NCBI GenBank assembly: GCA_014084085.1
Contig: NPFB01000115.1
Span: 148,438 to 212,437, forward strand
Length of the DNA stretch: 64,000 nucleotides
Direction of reading: 5' to 3'
Source of the DNA: Hondaea fermentalgiana
Taxonomy: Eukaryota; Sar; Bigyra; Thraustochytrida; Thraustochytriidae
This document shows, in pieces, positions 28,601-36,814 of this stretch (position 1 is its first letter; every line of letters begins with the position of its first letter). The notes under the pieces are model-generated. The model saw nothing but the letters and a program-made list of their open reading frames with translations. It was not told the origin of the DNA and did not search any database. The translations under genes and the position numbers were made by a program.

Positions 28601-29186
28601 ACTGGGCATCCGAAAGAACGATGCGCACATTTTTGAACGCTGCGTTGTGGTTAAGCCGCTCCGCAATGTACCATCGGAGGTAGTCCGAAAGTTTGGCCAT
28701 GAACTCTGTGCCTGGCGTGATGACGTTGCTGTCCCATGCGGGCGGTTTTTTGGGTGGCGGTCGGTGGCCCTGGCTGATCATTTCCTTGCGGATGCGGTCA
28801 GCGTCTTCGGCGGCCTCGGCAGCTTCCTGTGCGGCCCGAAACCGACGAGACCGCTGCTGGTTCATTTTGGCGCGAGGCGCCACGCCATCGATCGCCATGT
28901 AGATGAGCTTGCGCGGTCGCACCATATTCAACAGACGATCCAAATATCGGAAGATGACAAGGTACATTTCTTCTTCGGTCTCGGGGGCTGGCTCGCCCTC
29001 GGGATGCGTACACGGGTGAATGAGCCCGTTCATGTCTAGATACAGATTATCAAATTCGTACCCATTAGGATTCGGCTGCGAAGCATCCACGGGCGCCTGG
29101 CCGCTGGACCGGTGCTCCTCAATGCACCTGGTCATGATCTTGGGGTACTTTTCCGAGATCCATCGGAAGAACGCCGGCACGCCCAT
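25662..29186 (-). CDS. XRN2: 5'-3' exoribonuclease, XRN2/RAT1 type
   Basis: 1174 residues in one exon from the ATG at 29186. The enzyme degrades 5'-monophosphorylated RNA; nuclear XRN2/RAT1 ends pol II transcription and trims rRNA. The first conserved region has MGVPAFFRWI at the start, DMNGLIHPC (Asp51), AIDGVAPRAKMNQQRSRRF (Asp100), SDAQSPGEGEHKIM and YGLDADLIMLGL (Asp229, Asp231). The second has FICFFVGNDFLPHLPSL, GLCWVMEYYYRGCQSW and MPFKPFEQLMGVFP, closer to XRN2 than XRN1. The Cys-rich zinc knuckle that follows IREE in animal XRN2 is missing; FGKQKRKQGF stands there. A long Lys/Ser/Ala insert separates the two regions. The C-terminus (about 990-1174) is Gln/Pro/Tyr/Gly-rich and low-complexity, as in proteins that form condensates, which is inference. 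Confidence 0.93.
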   Translation of the reverse strand: MGVPAFFRWISEKYPKIMTRCIEEHRSSGQAPVDASQPNPNGYEFDNLYLDMNGLIHPCTHPEGEPAPETEEEMYLVIFRYLDRLLNMVRPRKLIYMAIDGVAPRAKMNQQRSRRFRAAQEAAEAAEDADRIRKEMISQGHRPPPKKPPAWDSNVITPGTEFMAKLSDYLRWYIAERLNHNAAFKNVRIVLSDAQSPGEGEHKIMQFIRRQRAEPGYDPNTTHILYGLDADLIMLGLASHEIHFTILREEVLFGKQKRKQGFQRDAVLNNSSAGSTDGDMSPDDSDMGLIGTNKKPFDLVRLWILREYLAHEFRPEAFYQPLPFAYNFEACIDDFVFICFFVGNDFLPHLPSLSIREGGLELLLDLYKRVLPTVGGYLTKDGQVNLSRVDVYMGVLGTVEDEIFRRRRASEVWDQQRRKNNQRTRREGGKTRAEGALALAAASGSGPEVQGRTKRGKFNVQDFSGADGKNLVPLGQGVSGAKAAALVPLGKKSGASAAPPAKPVPPPDSNANKSAAAELRDKLKRGKKRPADSDRAGPSSSSSSSSSPSSSAAPEEGRKAKQQATEERKKERKEARDIRRAQERARDAVDKIKLDSYDADDSKAAHDAFEARIKEKEKQRNVHEDVEDEVRFGEPGWKNRYYASKFGPEYEDPKSEKRREVVRSYVTGLCWVMEYYYRGCQSWTWFYEYHYAPFASDLVNIDDINIEFPPSMPFKPFEQLMGVFPPASAHALPEPCRWYMTDIDSPIADFYPTQFEYDANGKAVRWLWVALLPFIDESRLLAVTADLEKEFKPHEKERNEYNPDLVFARVDAVGTDKMMVAADEAERAMPSKTQAIKDEDGKQITPTTAGDVRASGKGGKPHARLLLASATNGLSGYFTHPPDKFKFEPGKTIPPAGRRVDPLPDNKTVAFEFRLPKMRPHLSMLLPDVRVPRPVLSADDLIIKIPKLGRGANVANLLVETTRQAHPSSFQQPSHGGGLGQRQAAHFQRSYGSMEPSMNLNRNSRGGRQPYPPPSQHQHQQPPPWQRQQQGYPPQRGGGYPYGQHQQHQQQHYPNQQQHGRGYPPQQAHHYQQHRQAYGQYPPHQQQHQQHQQQGYQYNRQQQAPSGPPGRGGSNPFLPNQPPPAGNSRPSSSKSALMDRLSSALQARGAPGAPPLYPGHGHQQHHHQQNQWRR

Positions 29187-30044
29187 CTTGACCCTTTTTG
29201 GGGCACGACTGCTTTCGCTGCTGCTCTAGCTGCTTTAGCTGCTGCTGCGACTCTTTTATTGCGGCCGCAACGCTAGTACCAGCTCGCCTTTCTTGTCGCT
29301 CGCTAGACCTCGGCAGCAACCTCAGGGGCGGCCGCGAAGGACGCGCTTCGCGGGGCCTCAAACGGACTCTGCGCCTTGCGATGCGCCTTGGAAACCAATC
29401 ACTCTCGCGCCGTTTCGTTCTCCGGTCGCTTGTGGAGAAGAATCAGCTCCCACTCGACGGCGCCGGAAGGTGTATCACGGCTCCCCTTGGCCGGGGCAGG
29501 GTCCCGGCGTCGCGCGCTGCACCACGGGCGCGCGCCGCGTCTTTAACGCAGCGGGCTTCCGTGTTCGAGCTCTGCCTACGCCATGGCCGCATTGAGGTTT
29601 CCGTTTGTTCCACTGTAGCGGCGCACGATTCCACTTGCGAACTGCCGTTTGCGCGACTTGCCGAATTGATCCCGAATCGACTGGCGCTGGCCACATTCTG
29701 CAGAAACACTGTGGCCCCCAAATCGGCGATCGATCAAGAAAGACAAGAAATCGCTGCTAGCGATAAGGCTCGGGGGTTCTACAAGTGGAACTGTAAGCAT
29801 GCGCAATGCAATTCAATCCAATGCAATATGTAGGCATGGGTTGCTGCAAACTTAGGCATCGAGTCAGATACAATCTCGTGTCAAGTCGCGCGCGTTGCCC
29901 GCCCACCGTCATTTGTAAGACTAACTGAAAAGAAAGAATACGGAAGGATAAAAACAATTCCAATCTCGTTCGGATCTCGAGGTGATGTCAACGTTCCCGC
30001 AACGTGACACACGCAGACTTTCCGTGTTTATTATAGTGTTTTGG
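29187..30044. other. Intergenic region between XRN2 and CM1-protein genes
   Basis: No gene was recognised. The left part is the XRN2 5' flank with GCTGCT-type repeats (about 29215-29255). Pentamers of the CAATG/CAATC type occur near 29803-29828. The right part, AT-richer, is the 3' flank of the CM1 coiled-coil gene. Translations of open frames here are compositional only. Confidence 0.5.
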
Positions 30045-33000
30045 TCATTGACGTCTGAGGTGAGACGACTCGAGGCCAATGTCTGCATTGATCTTGTTGA
30101 GCTTCTCGATCATTTCGCTGTGCACAAAGACCGACCCCAATGTAGACGAGGAGGACCCTACTGGCATAGCGTGCGGCCTTGACCCATTTGCCGAGGACGG
30201 TCTGCTATTGCTCGAAAGAGAGGCGGTGTCACGTCGCCATCCCGGAACGCTGTGGGGCCCTCCACTCGCGCTCAACGAGGGTCGTGGAATACGTGAGGCC
30301 GCCGCCTCAGCGACAAGTCGCTGGTGCAGCGAGTACATGTCCTTACCAAGGCGCTGGACATCCAGTGCGAGACGTTGATTCTCGCTCAAGAGGTCTCGCA
30401 AGTCGTACGATGCAGCTTGCCCATGACGAGATACGAGCGTGTGGGTTTTTTCCACGAGTGCAGCAACGGCGTCCAGGACTCCTGCAAAGGTATCCTCGCC
30501 CCTACAGAGGGCCTCGTACAAGAGAAAGCTGGCGTCGCGATCGCCATTAAATTCGTTCCTTGCAAAGGAGTTATTCACGCGATGCAAGGACGTGGACCCG
30601 GATGATTGAATGGCGCGCTCAGTCTCTTTGACTTGTCGTAAAATTTTGCGCTCAAACTCGTCGTGGCCGCGTAGGTTTTCGGCGTGCATCTTTGAAGGAT
30701 GCTGGCCGCCGTGCAGGTCCCGATATGAAGATGACGAGGACGACGAAGAAGAAGAGGGATCGAGCAGAGCGCGATCGAGGCGCGATTTGGACTCGCGGAG
30801 CTGCGAGTCGCGCGCTTCGAGCTTGCGCGCGGCATGGTCGAGCTTACGCTCGAGCGTGGCAACAGTTTGCTTTTTGGCATGTAGCTCATCGCGAAGCGTG
30901 CGTAGCTGGTGTTTCATGGCGTTTTGCGAATCAGTGAGATCCTCGACGCGGCGTCCGCGATCCTCGAGTTCGAGCGAGAGCACGCGGTTGCACTCTTCGA
31001 CGGTGGACTGGGCACCGTGCAGTTCTTCGAGGCGCTTGTCGAGACGATATTTCTCCTCACGCACGGCCTCGAGTTCTGCGCGAATTTGGCGTGCCTCGCC
31101 TTCCGCCACAGCGGCGCGTTCGCGCGCAGCTCCGAGCTGGTCGTGAAGAGCCTCCTTTTCCTCGGCACTCCTGTGCGCGCGAGCCTCGAGCACGCGGACG
31201 CGGTCCTCCTTTTCTTTGCGTTCGGAACGAAGCTCGCTAAGGAGCTCGTTGTAGCGCTTCTCCATGGAGCGGGCCTGACCCTTGAGATGAGTGCTACTTG
31301 AGTTTGCCATGGACTGCATGCTCTGCATGAAGAAGCCAAGTTTGCTCTCCGCATGCTCGAGTTGTGTCTCGGCGCGCTCGAGCTGGTCTGCGATTCGCTT
31401 GAGTTTGGCGCGCCACTTGCGTTCCATTTCGAGACCCTTTTTAGTGAAGAGGTTCTTGAGGTCTTGGAGGTCCTCGAGGCGCAAAACGACCTCGCCCCCA
31501 GCAGGGGCAGCAAGCGAAGTGTGCGAGACGTGCGAGGTATGAGAGATTCGCGACTGTCGTAGCTGTGCTGCCGCTGCTGCTGAAGATGATTCGTGGCTTT
31601 GGCTTTGGCTTCGTGGCGACCGCGGGCCGGCGCTGCGGCGGCTGAGGCCGCTCTCGTCGGCGACCCAGGTCCGTGGTTCGGGCCTTTCAGCGATTGCGGT
31701 GTTTGCGAGCGATGCACGCTCGCCGCGGTGGTCTGCAAGCTCATCAATGACGAGGTCATCCCCAAAGAGAGAGGATGACGAGGAGATGAAGGAGGCGTGA
31801 TCCGGCACAGCACCCTGGATGGACGTGTCGGCTCTCGAGCCAAGGACCTCGCGCAGCCTGACTTGACGCTGGAACTCCTTTTCACGATTCACGCTGTTGG
31901 CCAATGACTCGCGGAGTTGCGCAGTAGCCTCTTTGCTGGCCTTTGTCTCGATGGCGAGCTTGTTTTGCAGATCCTTGACGGCAGCTCGAGCCTCGCTCGC
32001 TTCCGCTTCTCGAGCTTCGGCTCGGCTGCGTTCGGCCTCGACCTGCCTGTACGCTTCATCGCGCGCGAACTCGACGGCATTCACCTTGCCCTTGAGCTGC
32101 GCCAGCTCGGAAGTGAGCGCAAGCACCTTTTCGTTTTGCGCGTGTCGCAATTCCTGCTGCCGGAGGTCACCCTCGCGACGCAGACTGTGCTCCTTCGTTG
32201 CATAGGTTTCGCGGAGCCGAGCGTTGTCACGCTCGAGACGGCGTGTCGTTGCTTGGAGGTCGTCTTGGGCTGCCCGCGCATCCTCGAGCTCGCGCGCTAG
32301 CTCTTCCGTCTTGCGTTCTGCCAGAGCAGCTGCCCGCTCGCTCTGGTCACGTTCCTGTTCGCACTGCTTGAGGAGCTGCGTGAGTTTGTTGACGCGCGCC
32401 TCTTCGTTTCGCGCGGTTTCCTGCAGCTTGCTCATGGCCTCGGCCTCTTGACTGCGCTGTTCCCCGAGAGCGCGAGCGCCCTCCACAACTTGAGCGCGGA
32501 GCGTCTCGTTTTCGCGAGCAAGCTTGGTATGTTCGGCCCGGATCTCCTCGATACGAGCGTCGCGCTGCAAGAGCGCCCGCTCGGCGTCGGCAAGAGTACT
32601 GTTCGCCTCGGCGAGGGCGAGGTCCAGGTCGGCGGCACGTTTCTTCTCGGGCTCGAGTTCGCGAACCTGCTCATTGAGCGTGAGCACGTCCTCGAGACGT
32701 TTGCGATCGCGCTCGTCGAGTTCGCGGATCTTGTGGCGCAGAGCATCGATCTCTTGCTCTTTTTCGCGCAAGAGTTCGACGGGGATTTCGACGTTGCGCG
32801 CCTCGTCAAGCTCGGCGCTGCACAGGGCCAGATCTGTCTGGAGACCCTCGATGGCATTGCGGGCCTTGACGAGGAGAAGATTGCGCTCATCGAGCTCTTG
32901 CTGTTTTTCCTCGAGCAGGACTTTTTGCTGGAGTACTTCTTGCTCGAGAGATTCGTCCGTCTCGCCGCCTTTGCGCAGTTTGGCTACGCGCTCCTCGAGG

Positions 33001-33122
33001 TAAAAGATGCGCAGCTTCAGGTTAAAGTTCTCCTTGCTCAGCTTTTCCAGCTCGCCTCGCTGGCCGCTCACGCCGACGGCCGCCACCGCGGGGCCTAGGC
33101 GTGGCGGGCTTCCGCCATCCAT
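30045..33122 (-). CDS. CM1-motif coiled-coil protein (gamma-tubulin complex receptor)
   Basis: 1025 residues from the ATG at 33122; the open frame extends upstream only to a GTG in a GCTT repeat. Near the N-terminus (about 24-50) lies a clear centrosomin motif 1: LSKENFNLKLRIFYLEERV. This CM1 motif, found in Drosophila Cnn, CDK5RAP2, myomegalin and fungal Mto1/Spc110-type proteins, binds and activates the gamma-tubulin ring complex. The rest is almost wholly coiled coil, with heptad-like Glu/Leu/Arg/Ala runs and a Ser-rich interruption around the middle (about 450-540, with several SHTSHVSHTS-like residues). No other domain was recognised. The expected role is microtubule nucleation at basal bodies or spindle poles; this is inferred from the motif. 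It is divergent to the ribosomal protein gene. Confidence 0.82.
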   Translation of the reverse strand: MDGGSPPRLGPAVAAVGVSGQRGELEKLSKENFNLKLRIFYLEERVAKLRKGGETDESLEQEVLQQKVLLEEKQQELDERNLLLVKARNAIEGLQTDLALCSAELDEARNVEIPVELLREKEQEIDALRHKIRELDERDRKRLEDVLTLNEQVRELEPEKKRAADLDLALAEANSTLADAERALLQRDARIEEIRAEHTKLARENETLRAQVVEGARALGEQRSQEAEAMSKLQETARNEEARVNKLTQLLKQCEQERDQSERAAALAERKTEELARELEDARAAQDDLQATTRRLERDNARLRETYATKEHSLRREGDLRQQELRHAQNEKVLALTSELAQLKGKVNAVEFARDEAYRQVEAERSRAEAREAEASEARAAVKDLQNKLAIETKASKEATAQLRESLANSVNREKEFQRQVRLREVLGSRADTSIQGAVPDHASFISSSSSLFGDDLVIDELADHRGERASLANTAIAERPEPRTWVADESGLSRRSAGPRSPRSQSQSHESSSAAAAAQLRQSRISHTSHVSHTSLAAPAGGEVVLRLEDLQDLKNLFTKKGLEMERKWRAKLKRIADQLERAETQLEHAESKLGFFMQSMQSMANSSSTHLKGQARSMEKRYNELLSELRSERKEKEDRVRVLEARAHRSAEEKEALHDQLGAARERAAVAEGEARQIRAELEAVREEKYRLDKRLEELHGAQSTVEECNRVLSLELEDRGRRVEDLTDSQNAMKHQLRTLRDELHAKKQTVATLERKLDHAARKLEARDSQLRESKSRLDRALLDPSSSSSSSSSSYRDLHGGQHPSKMHAENLRGHDEFERKILRQVKETERAIQSSGSTSLHRVNNSFARNEFNGDRDASFLLYEALCRGEDTFAGVLDAVAALVEKTHTLVSRHGQAASYDLRDLLSENQRLALDVQRLGKDMYSLHQRLVAEAAASRIPRPSLSASGGPHSVPGWRRDTASLSSNSRPSSANGSRPHAMPVGSSSSTLGSVFVHSEMIEKLNKINADIGLESSHLRRQ

Positions 33123-33187
33123 CTTATCTGTCGTCTGCGCGCGCGCGAGCGCGCTATAATCCGCGCGCACGGGGTCTGGGTCTGGGT

Positions 33188-33223
<36 letters not shown>

Positions 33224-34260
33224 ACCTCTTCACCTAACTCATTGCTAGTACTCGCTACTACAAAAGCTGTAACCGTCCCCTACGATTTGTCTTACAGTTA
33301 GGACGCACGCTGGTTGTATAAGCCTAGGCCTATTGGATTGAATTGCGGATTTTGCTCGACTCTCGCTTCGCGCTGCGTCTGGCGTGGGTCAGACCATCGC
33401 TGTTGCAGATACACATGGATAAAAAATCGAAGAGCTGTAGTACCGGCACAACGAAGGAAGGCCGTCGGTTTTATAAAACATAAGTATAGTACCGAACTTG
33501 CTTCTTCTTTCCTTTCTTTCTTTCTGTCTCATGCAGAACGAACTCGATCTAAAAAGTGATGAGTACAAAAAGAACAAAAGAACCCACCATTCGCTTTCGT
33601 GCGCGCCTTGTTTGTGAATGAATAAATTTGGAAAAGGAATTCGACTAGGCCTAGGCCTACAAGCTTCTTCTTGACAAACTGATCGACGGAGAGCGAGCGA
33701 CCTTTGTGCTCGATACTTCGATACTACTTCATTCATTCTTCCGATGCGCTTTGCATAGAGACCTATTGAACGACCGACCGATCGGTCGACCGACCAATCG
33801 GTCAACCGAATCGTTGATTATTGTCTGCGGTCACTCAATTGTTGCATTTCCCTTTTCTCTAGCGCCGATGCATCGTCCTCGTCGTCGCGATGGTAGGTCT
33901 AGGCCTAGACTAGAATCAGTGCAGCAGACATTGTTGGAATAACAAGTAAATCTAACCAACGCTCGCCATGAGTGCACACTCATCCCACGGCCGCACACTG
34001 GGTCCGCGTAGGTGTCCCCGGCTAAACATTGGTGGTCCACAGGGTTAGGGTACGAGGAGTCCGGCGCGCGATGGGTGGCTTGGGCATTTTCACCCCACTG
34101 CGGTCTGAAAGTAGGGCCGGGGCGCGTCTATGAACAAGCAGGGGCCAGCCAGTGGCAGGCAGCAAAGGGAAGGAAGGGAGCAGCGAGGGGGAGAAGCCAT
34201 CAATCGCTGATCGAAGAGCGCAGCAGGAGTTTGCGGAGGAGTACAACTCGCGTCGGCACG
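33123..34260. promoter_or_regulatory. Divergent CM1-protein / eS8 promoter region with TAGGCCTA cluster
   Basis: The 1.1-kb interval between two divergent start codons contains a CTTG array (about 33188-33224) and four copies of the palindrome TAGGCCTA (33325-33332, 33646-33653, 33652-33659, 33900-33907). It also has a GACC/GGTC palindromic tract (33771-33809). No coding sequence was recognised. The CTTG array lies just upstream of the CM1 start and could be in its 5' UTR. The palindromes are candidate protein-binding sites. Confidence 0.5.
33188..33224. repeat. CTTG tetranucleotide array
   Basis: About eight tandem CTTG units within 110 bp upstream (minus strand) of the CM1-protein start codon. 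Confidence 0.88.
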
Positions 34261-35336
34261 ATGGGTCTCTCGCGCGACACGATGCACAAGCGGCGCCACA
34301 CCGGTGGCAAGCGCGCGGTCACGAACAAGAAGAGGAAGTACCTCAACTCGCGACCGGGCGCCTTCACCAAGCTTGGCTCCAAGCGCATCCACCTCGTGCG
34401 CTGCCGCGGTGGTGCCATCAAGCACCGCGCCATGCGCCTCGACACCGGCAACTTTAGCTGGTCCACCGAGAACATCACGCGCAAGACGCGTATTCTCGAC
34501 GTTGTGTAAGTGAAGAACCTGGGCTCCTTTCCTTTTTTCGCCCATGGGGGTCGATCGATGACCGTCGTCGATGTCCAATTCTATTGCTAGACCAGACCGG
34601 TCGTTGCCTTGCCAAGCGCGGGCCCCTTTTTCTCTGTTGCCTTGGCGACCCTTTCGACGCGTACTGGCTTGCCTCGCCTCGCTATGAGCACGACACGTAC
34701 ATTTGTACGTGGATGAGGTCGTCATTACCGACTACAAGATGGGGAAGATGAGGTCTGCGAAAGTGGCAAAATTTGGCATAGATGGACGAACGGTTGGCTG
34801 GTTGGCGTCGACGAGCTTTTGATCGACTCGAGCGGCAAGCGAAAAAGGGAAAAAGACGAAGAAGCGAGAGAGACACCAAAGGAAGGAATGGTTGACTGAC
34901 TGGTTGAGTGCTACTTTTTTCTTAACGCGTGCGGTTGAAAATATGCAGGTGGAACTCCACCAACAACGAGCTCCTGCGCACCAAGACGCTCGTGAAGAAC
35001 TGCATTGTGCAGATCGATGCCTCGGCCTTTCGCCAGGCGTACGAGAAGCACTACGGCGTTCTCGTCGGCACCAAGCGCCCGTCCAAGAAAAACGACGAGG
35101 CCGAGGACGAGAACAAGCCCAAGTCCAAGAAGGTCCAGACCAAGCTCGAGTCCCGCCAGAAGGACCGCGAGCTCGACCCCCAGATCGAGGAGCAGTTCAA
35201 CTCGGGCCGCCTCTTTGCCTGCGTCAGCTCGCGCCCCGGCCAGAGCGGTCGCTGCGACGGCTACATTCTCGAGGGTGAGGAGCTCCGTTTCTACAAGCGC
35301 ATGCTCGACCGCAAGAAGGGCAAGAAGAACCAGTAA
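34261..35336 (+). CDS. RPS8: 40S ribosomal protein eS8 (two exons)
   Basis: 210 residues after splicing. Exon 1 is 34261-34505 and exon 2 is 34949-35336, with a split Val codon (GT|G). The start [18 protein letters not shown] and the segments [30 protein letters not shown] and [10 protein letters not shown] are typical of eS8. Exon 2 continues [20 protein letters not shown] without loss of conserved residues, which fixes the splice sites. A charged insert rich in Lys/Asp/Glu ([18 protein letters not shown]) precedes the conserved [13 protein letters not shown] end. The length matches other eukaryotic eS8 proteins. It is a structural protein of the small ribosomal subunit. The 443-bp intron is the longest found in this window. 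Confidence 0.97.
34506..34948 (+). other. Intron of eS8 gene
   Basis: Begins GTAAGTGAAG and ends ATATGCAG. It contains a perfect inverted repeat CACGTACA-TT-TGTACGTG at 34694-34711. No clear C/D or H/ACA snoRNA could be identified by eye. Confidence 0.93.
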
Positions 35337-36814
35337 ATTCTGTTCTGCTACAACTATATAGCTGGTCCTCACCTGTGCGTGTTTGCGTGTTTGCTTGCTC
35401 TTTCGCGCACGCTCGCGCGCTTTCATTTTCCCCCTTTACCGACAATCTCATACTATTCCCTTTTGCCAGCCTCCCTGCTCTTCTTCTTTCTTGTCTGATC
35501 GTGCCTCTGACTTATCTTGTCTTGTTTTGTCTTTTCTCAACGCTTCAGCCTCGATGAGCTTTCAGAATGGGAATGACTTGTGGTTGGGTGGGTGCGTGCG
35601 TGGTTGGGGATTCGTATGAACTCGACGCGCCCTCTTTTCGTTTCTTTCGCTTGGTATTGATAGTTTTGTGTGTCTTGTCGCGGCTTTATTTTTGCTCGGC
35701 CATGTTGGCTTTTTGTCGTTTTCTAATGCCGCGTGAGCCAGCCAGCCAGCCAGCCAGCCAGCCAGGCGGCCAACCAGCGAGCGTGTGTTCTTCTCCAGCG
35801 AATTGCCTCTTCTTTTTTTGCAACGCGTTCTCCCCTCGGCGTCCAGCCCCCGCCCATAACGCACACCCTCCGAGTTCTTCTACTCAGCCGCCTGCCAGAT
35901 AATGATTATCTGCTTATCTGCTGCTGCTGCTGTTGCTGCTGCTGCCGGAGTCGAAGACTCTCGTCAGAGAGGAAAGGGCGCGAGGTGCGGTGCGTCGTCC
36001 GTCACGCGAGACGGCGAGTTCTCGACAGAGAGGGTAGCCGGGGCCTAGAAGGGGGCTATGCGGCACCTGCCGTGCAAACTCGATTATACGCGCAAGTGTA
36101 GGACGGCGTCCGCAAGTGGAAAATGGCGGCCACAAGTGAAGAATGGCAACGCAGAGACCGCGGAGTAAACCATCAATCAACGAGCGCGAAGAGCTCGTCG
36201 CGCGCGTGCGGGCGGCGCGTGAGCCAGCAGGCCTGCGCGAGCGCGCGCGCGCGAGCGAGCGGCTGCGACCGCGCCGGCCTCTCGCGTCGCGCGGGGGAAG
36301 CGGTCGCCCTGCTGCGGCTCGAGAAGGACGAGAGCGCGGCTGAGACCGACGCGGTGAAGAGGACGCCAACCACCTTCCTTCGTTCAGGTCGCCCGGACGG
36401 AGCAGAACCCGGCGCACCGACCGACGGTGCTGCTGAGACAGAACGGCATCGCCATCGCATCGCATCGCATCGCATCGCATCGCATCGTTTCTCTCCCATC
36501 GTCACGTACAACACGCGACGGAGGAACACGAAGCTGCTACGCGGAGCAGAGGCCGCATCGCCAGGAATAGAATTCCCTTTGCTCAGCTTCTTCTTCGCGA
36601 GACCTTTACCCCGCGACGCCACAGGGCCGACGTCAAGAAAAGACAGTCAGGCAGACACGGGCTGAGCTGGACGGAAGGAGAATAAGAAAGAAAGAAGTTT
36701 CGACCCTCACGCGCGACGCTTCGAAGGAACGTGAGCTTGCGAGAAGGAGCAGATTTTTCGAAAGCCAAGCGCACTTGTTGTTGGCGACTCCTTTTTTCGT
36801 GGAGGATATAAATC
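35337..36814. other. Intergenic region between eS8 and PIAS genes
   Basis: No gene was recognised. The left part is the T-rich eS8 3' flank. Tandem repeats are CCAG (35737-35765), CTG (about 35920-35945) and CATCG (36453-36488). The right end is the PIAS promoter, with GGATATAAATC immediately before the start codon. Confidence 0.55.
36453..36488. repeat. CATCG pentanucleotide array
   Basis: Seven tandem CATCG units. The reverse complement is the CGATG unit found beside the gap at 25577. It lies about 330 bp upstream of the PIAS start codon. Confidence 0.9.

Noticed and set aside
29187..30044. Possible tRNA or 5S rRNA genes in intergenic DNA
   Set aside because: No stretch with a tRNA-like A/B box pair and matching acceptor stem, and no 5S consensus, could be recognised by eye; a covariance-model search would be decisive.
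34506..34948. snoRNA in the eS8 intron
   Set aside because: A CTGA near 34897 could be a D box, but no RTGATGA C box in a suitable place was found, only near matches such as AAGATGA.
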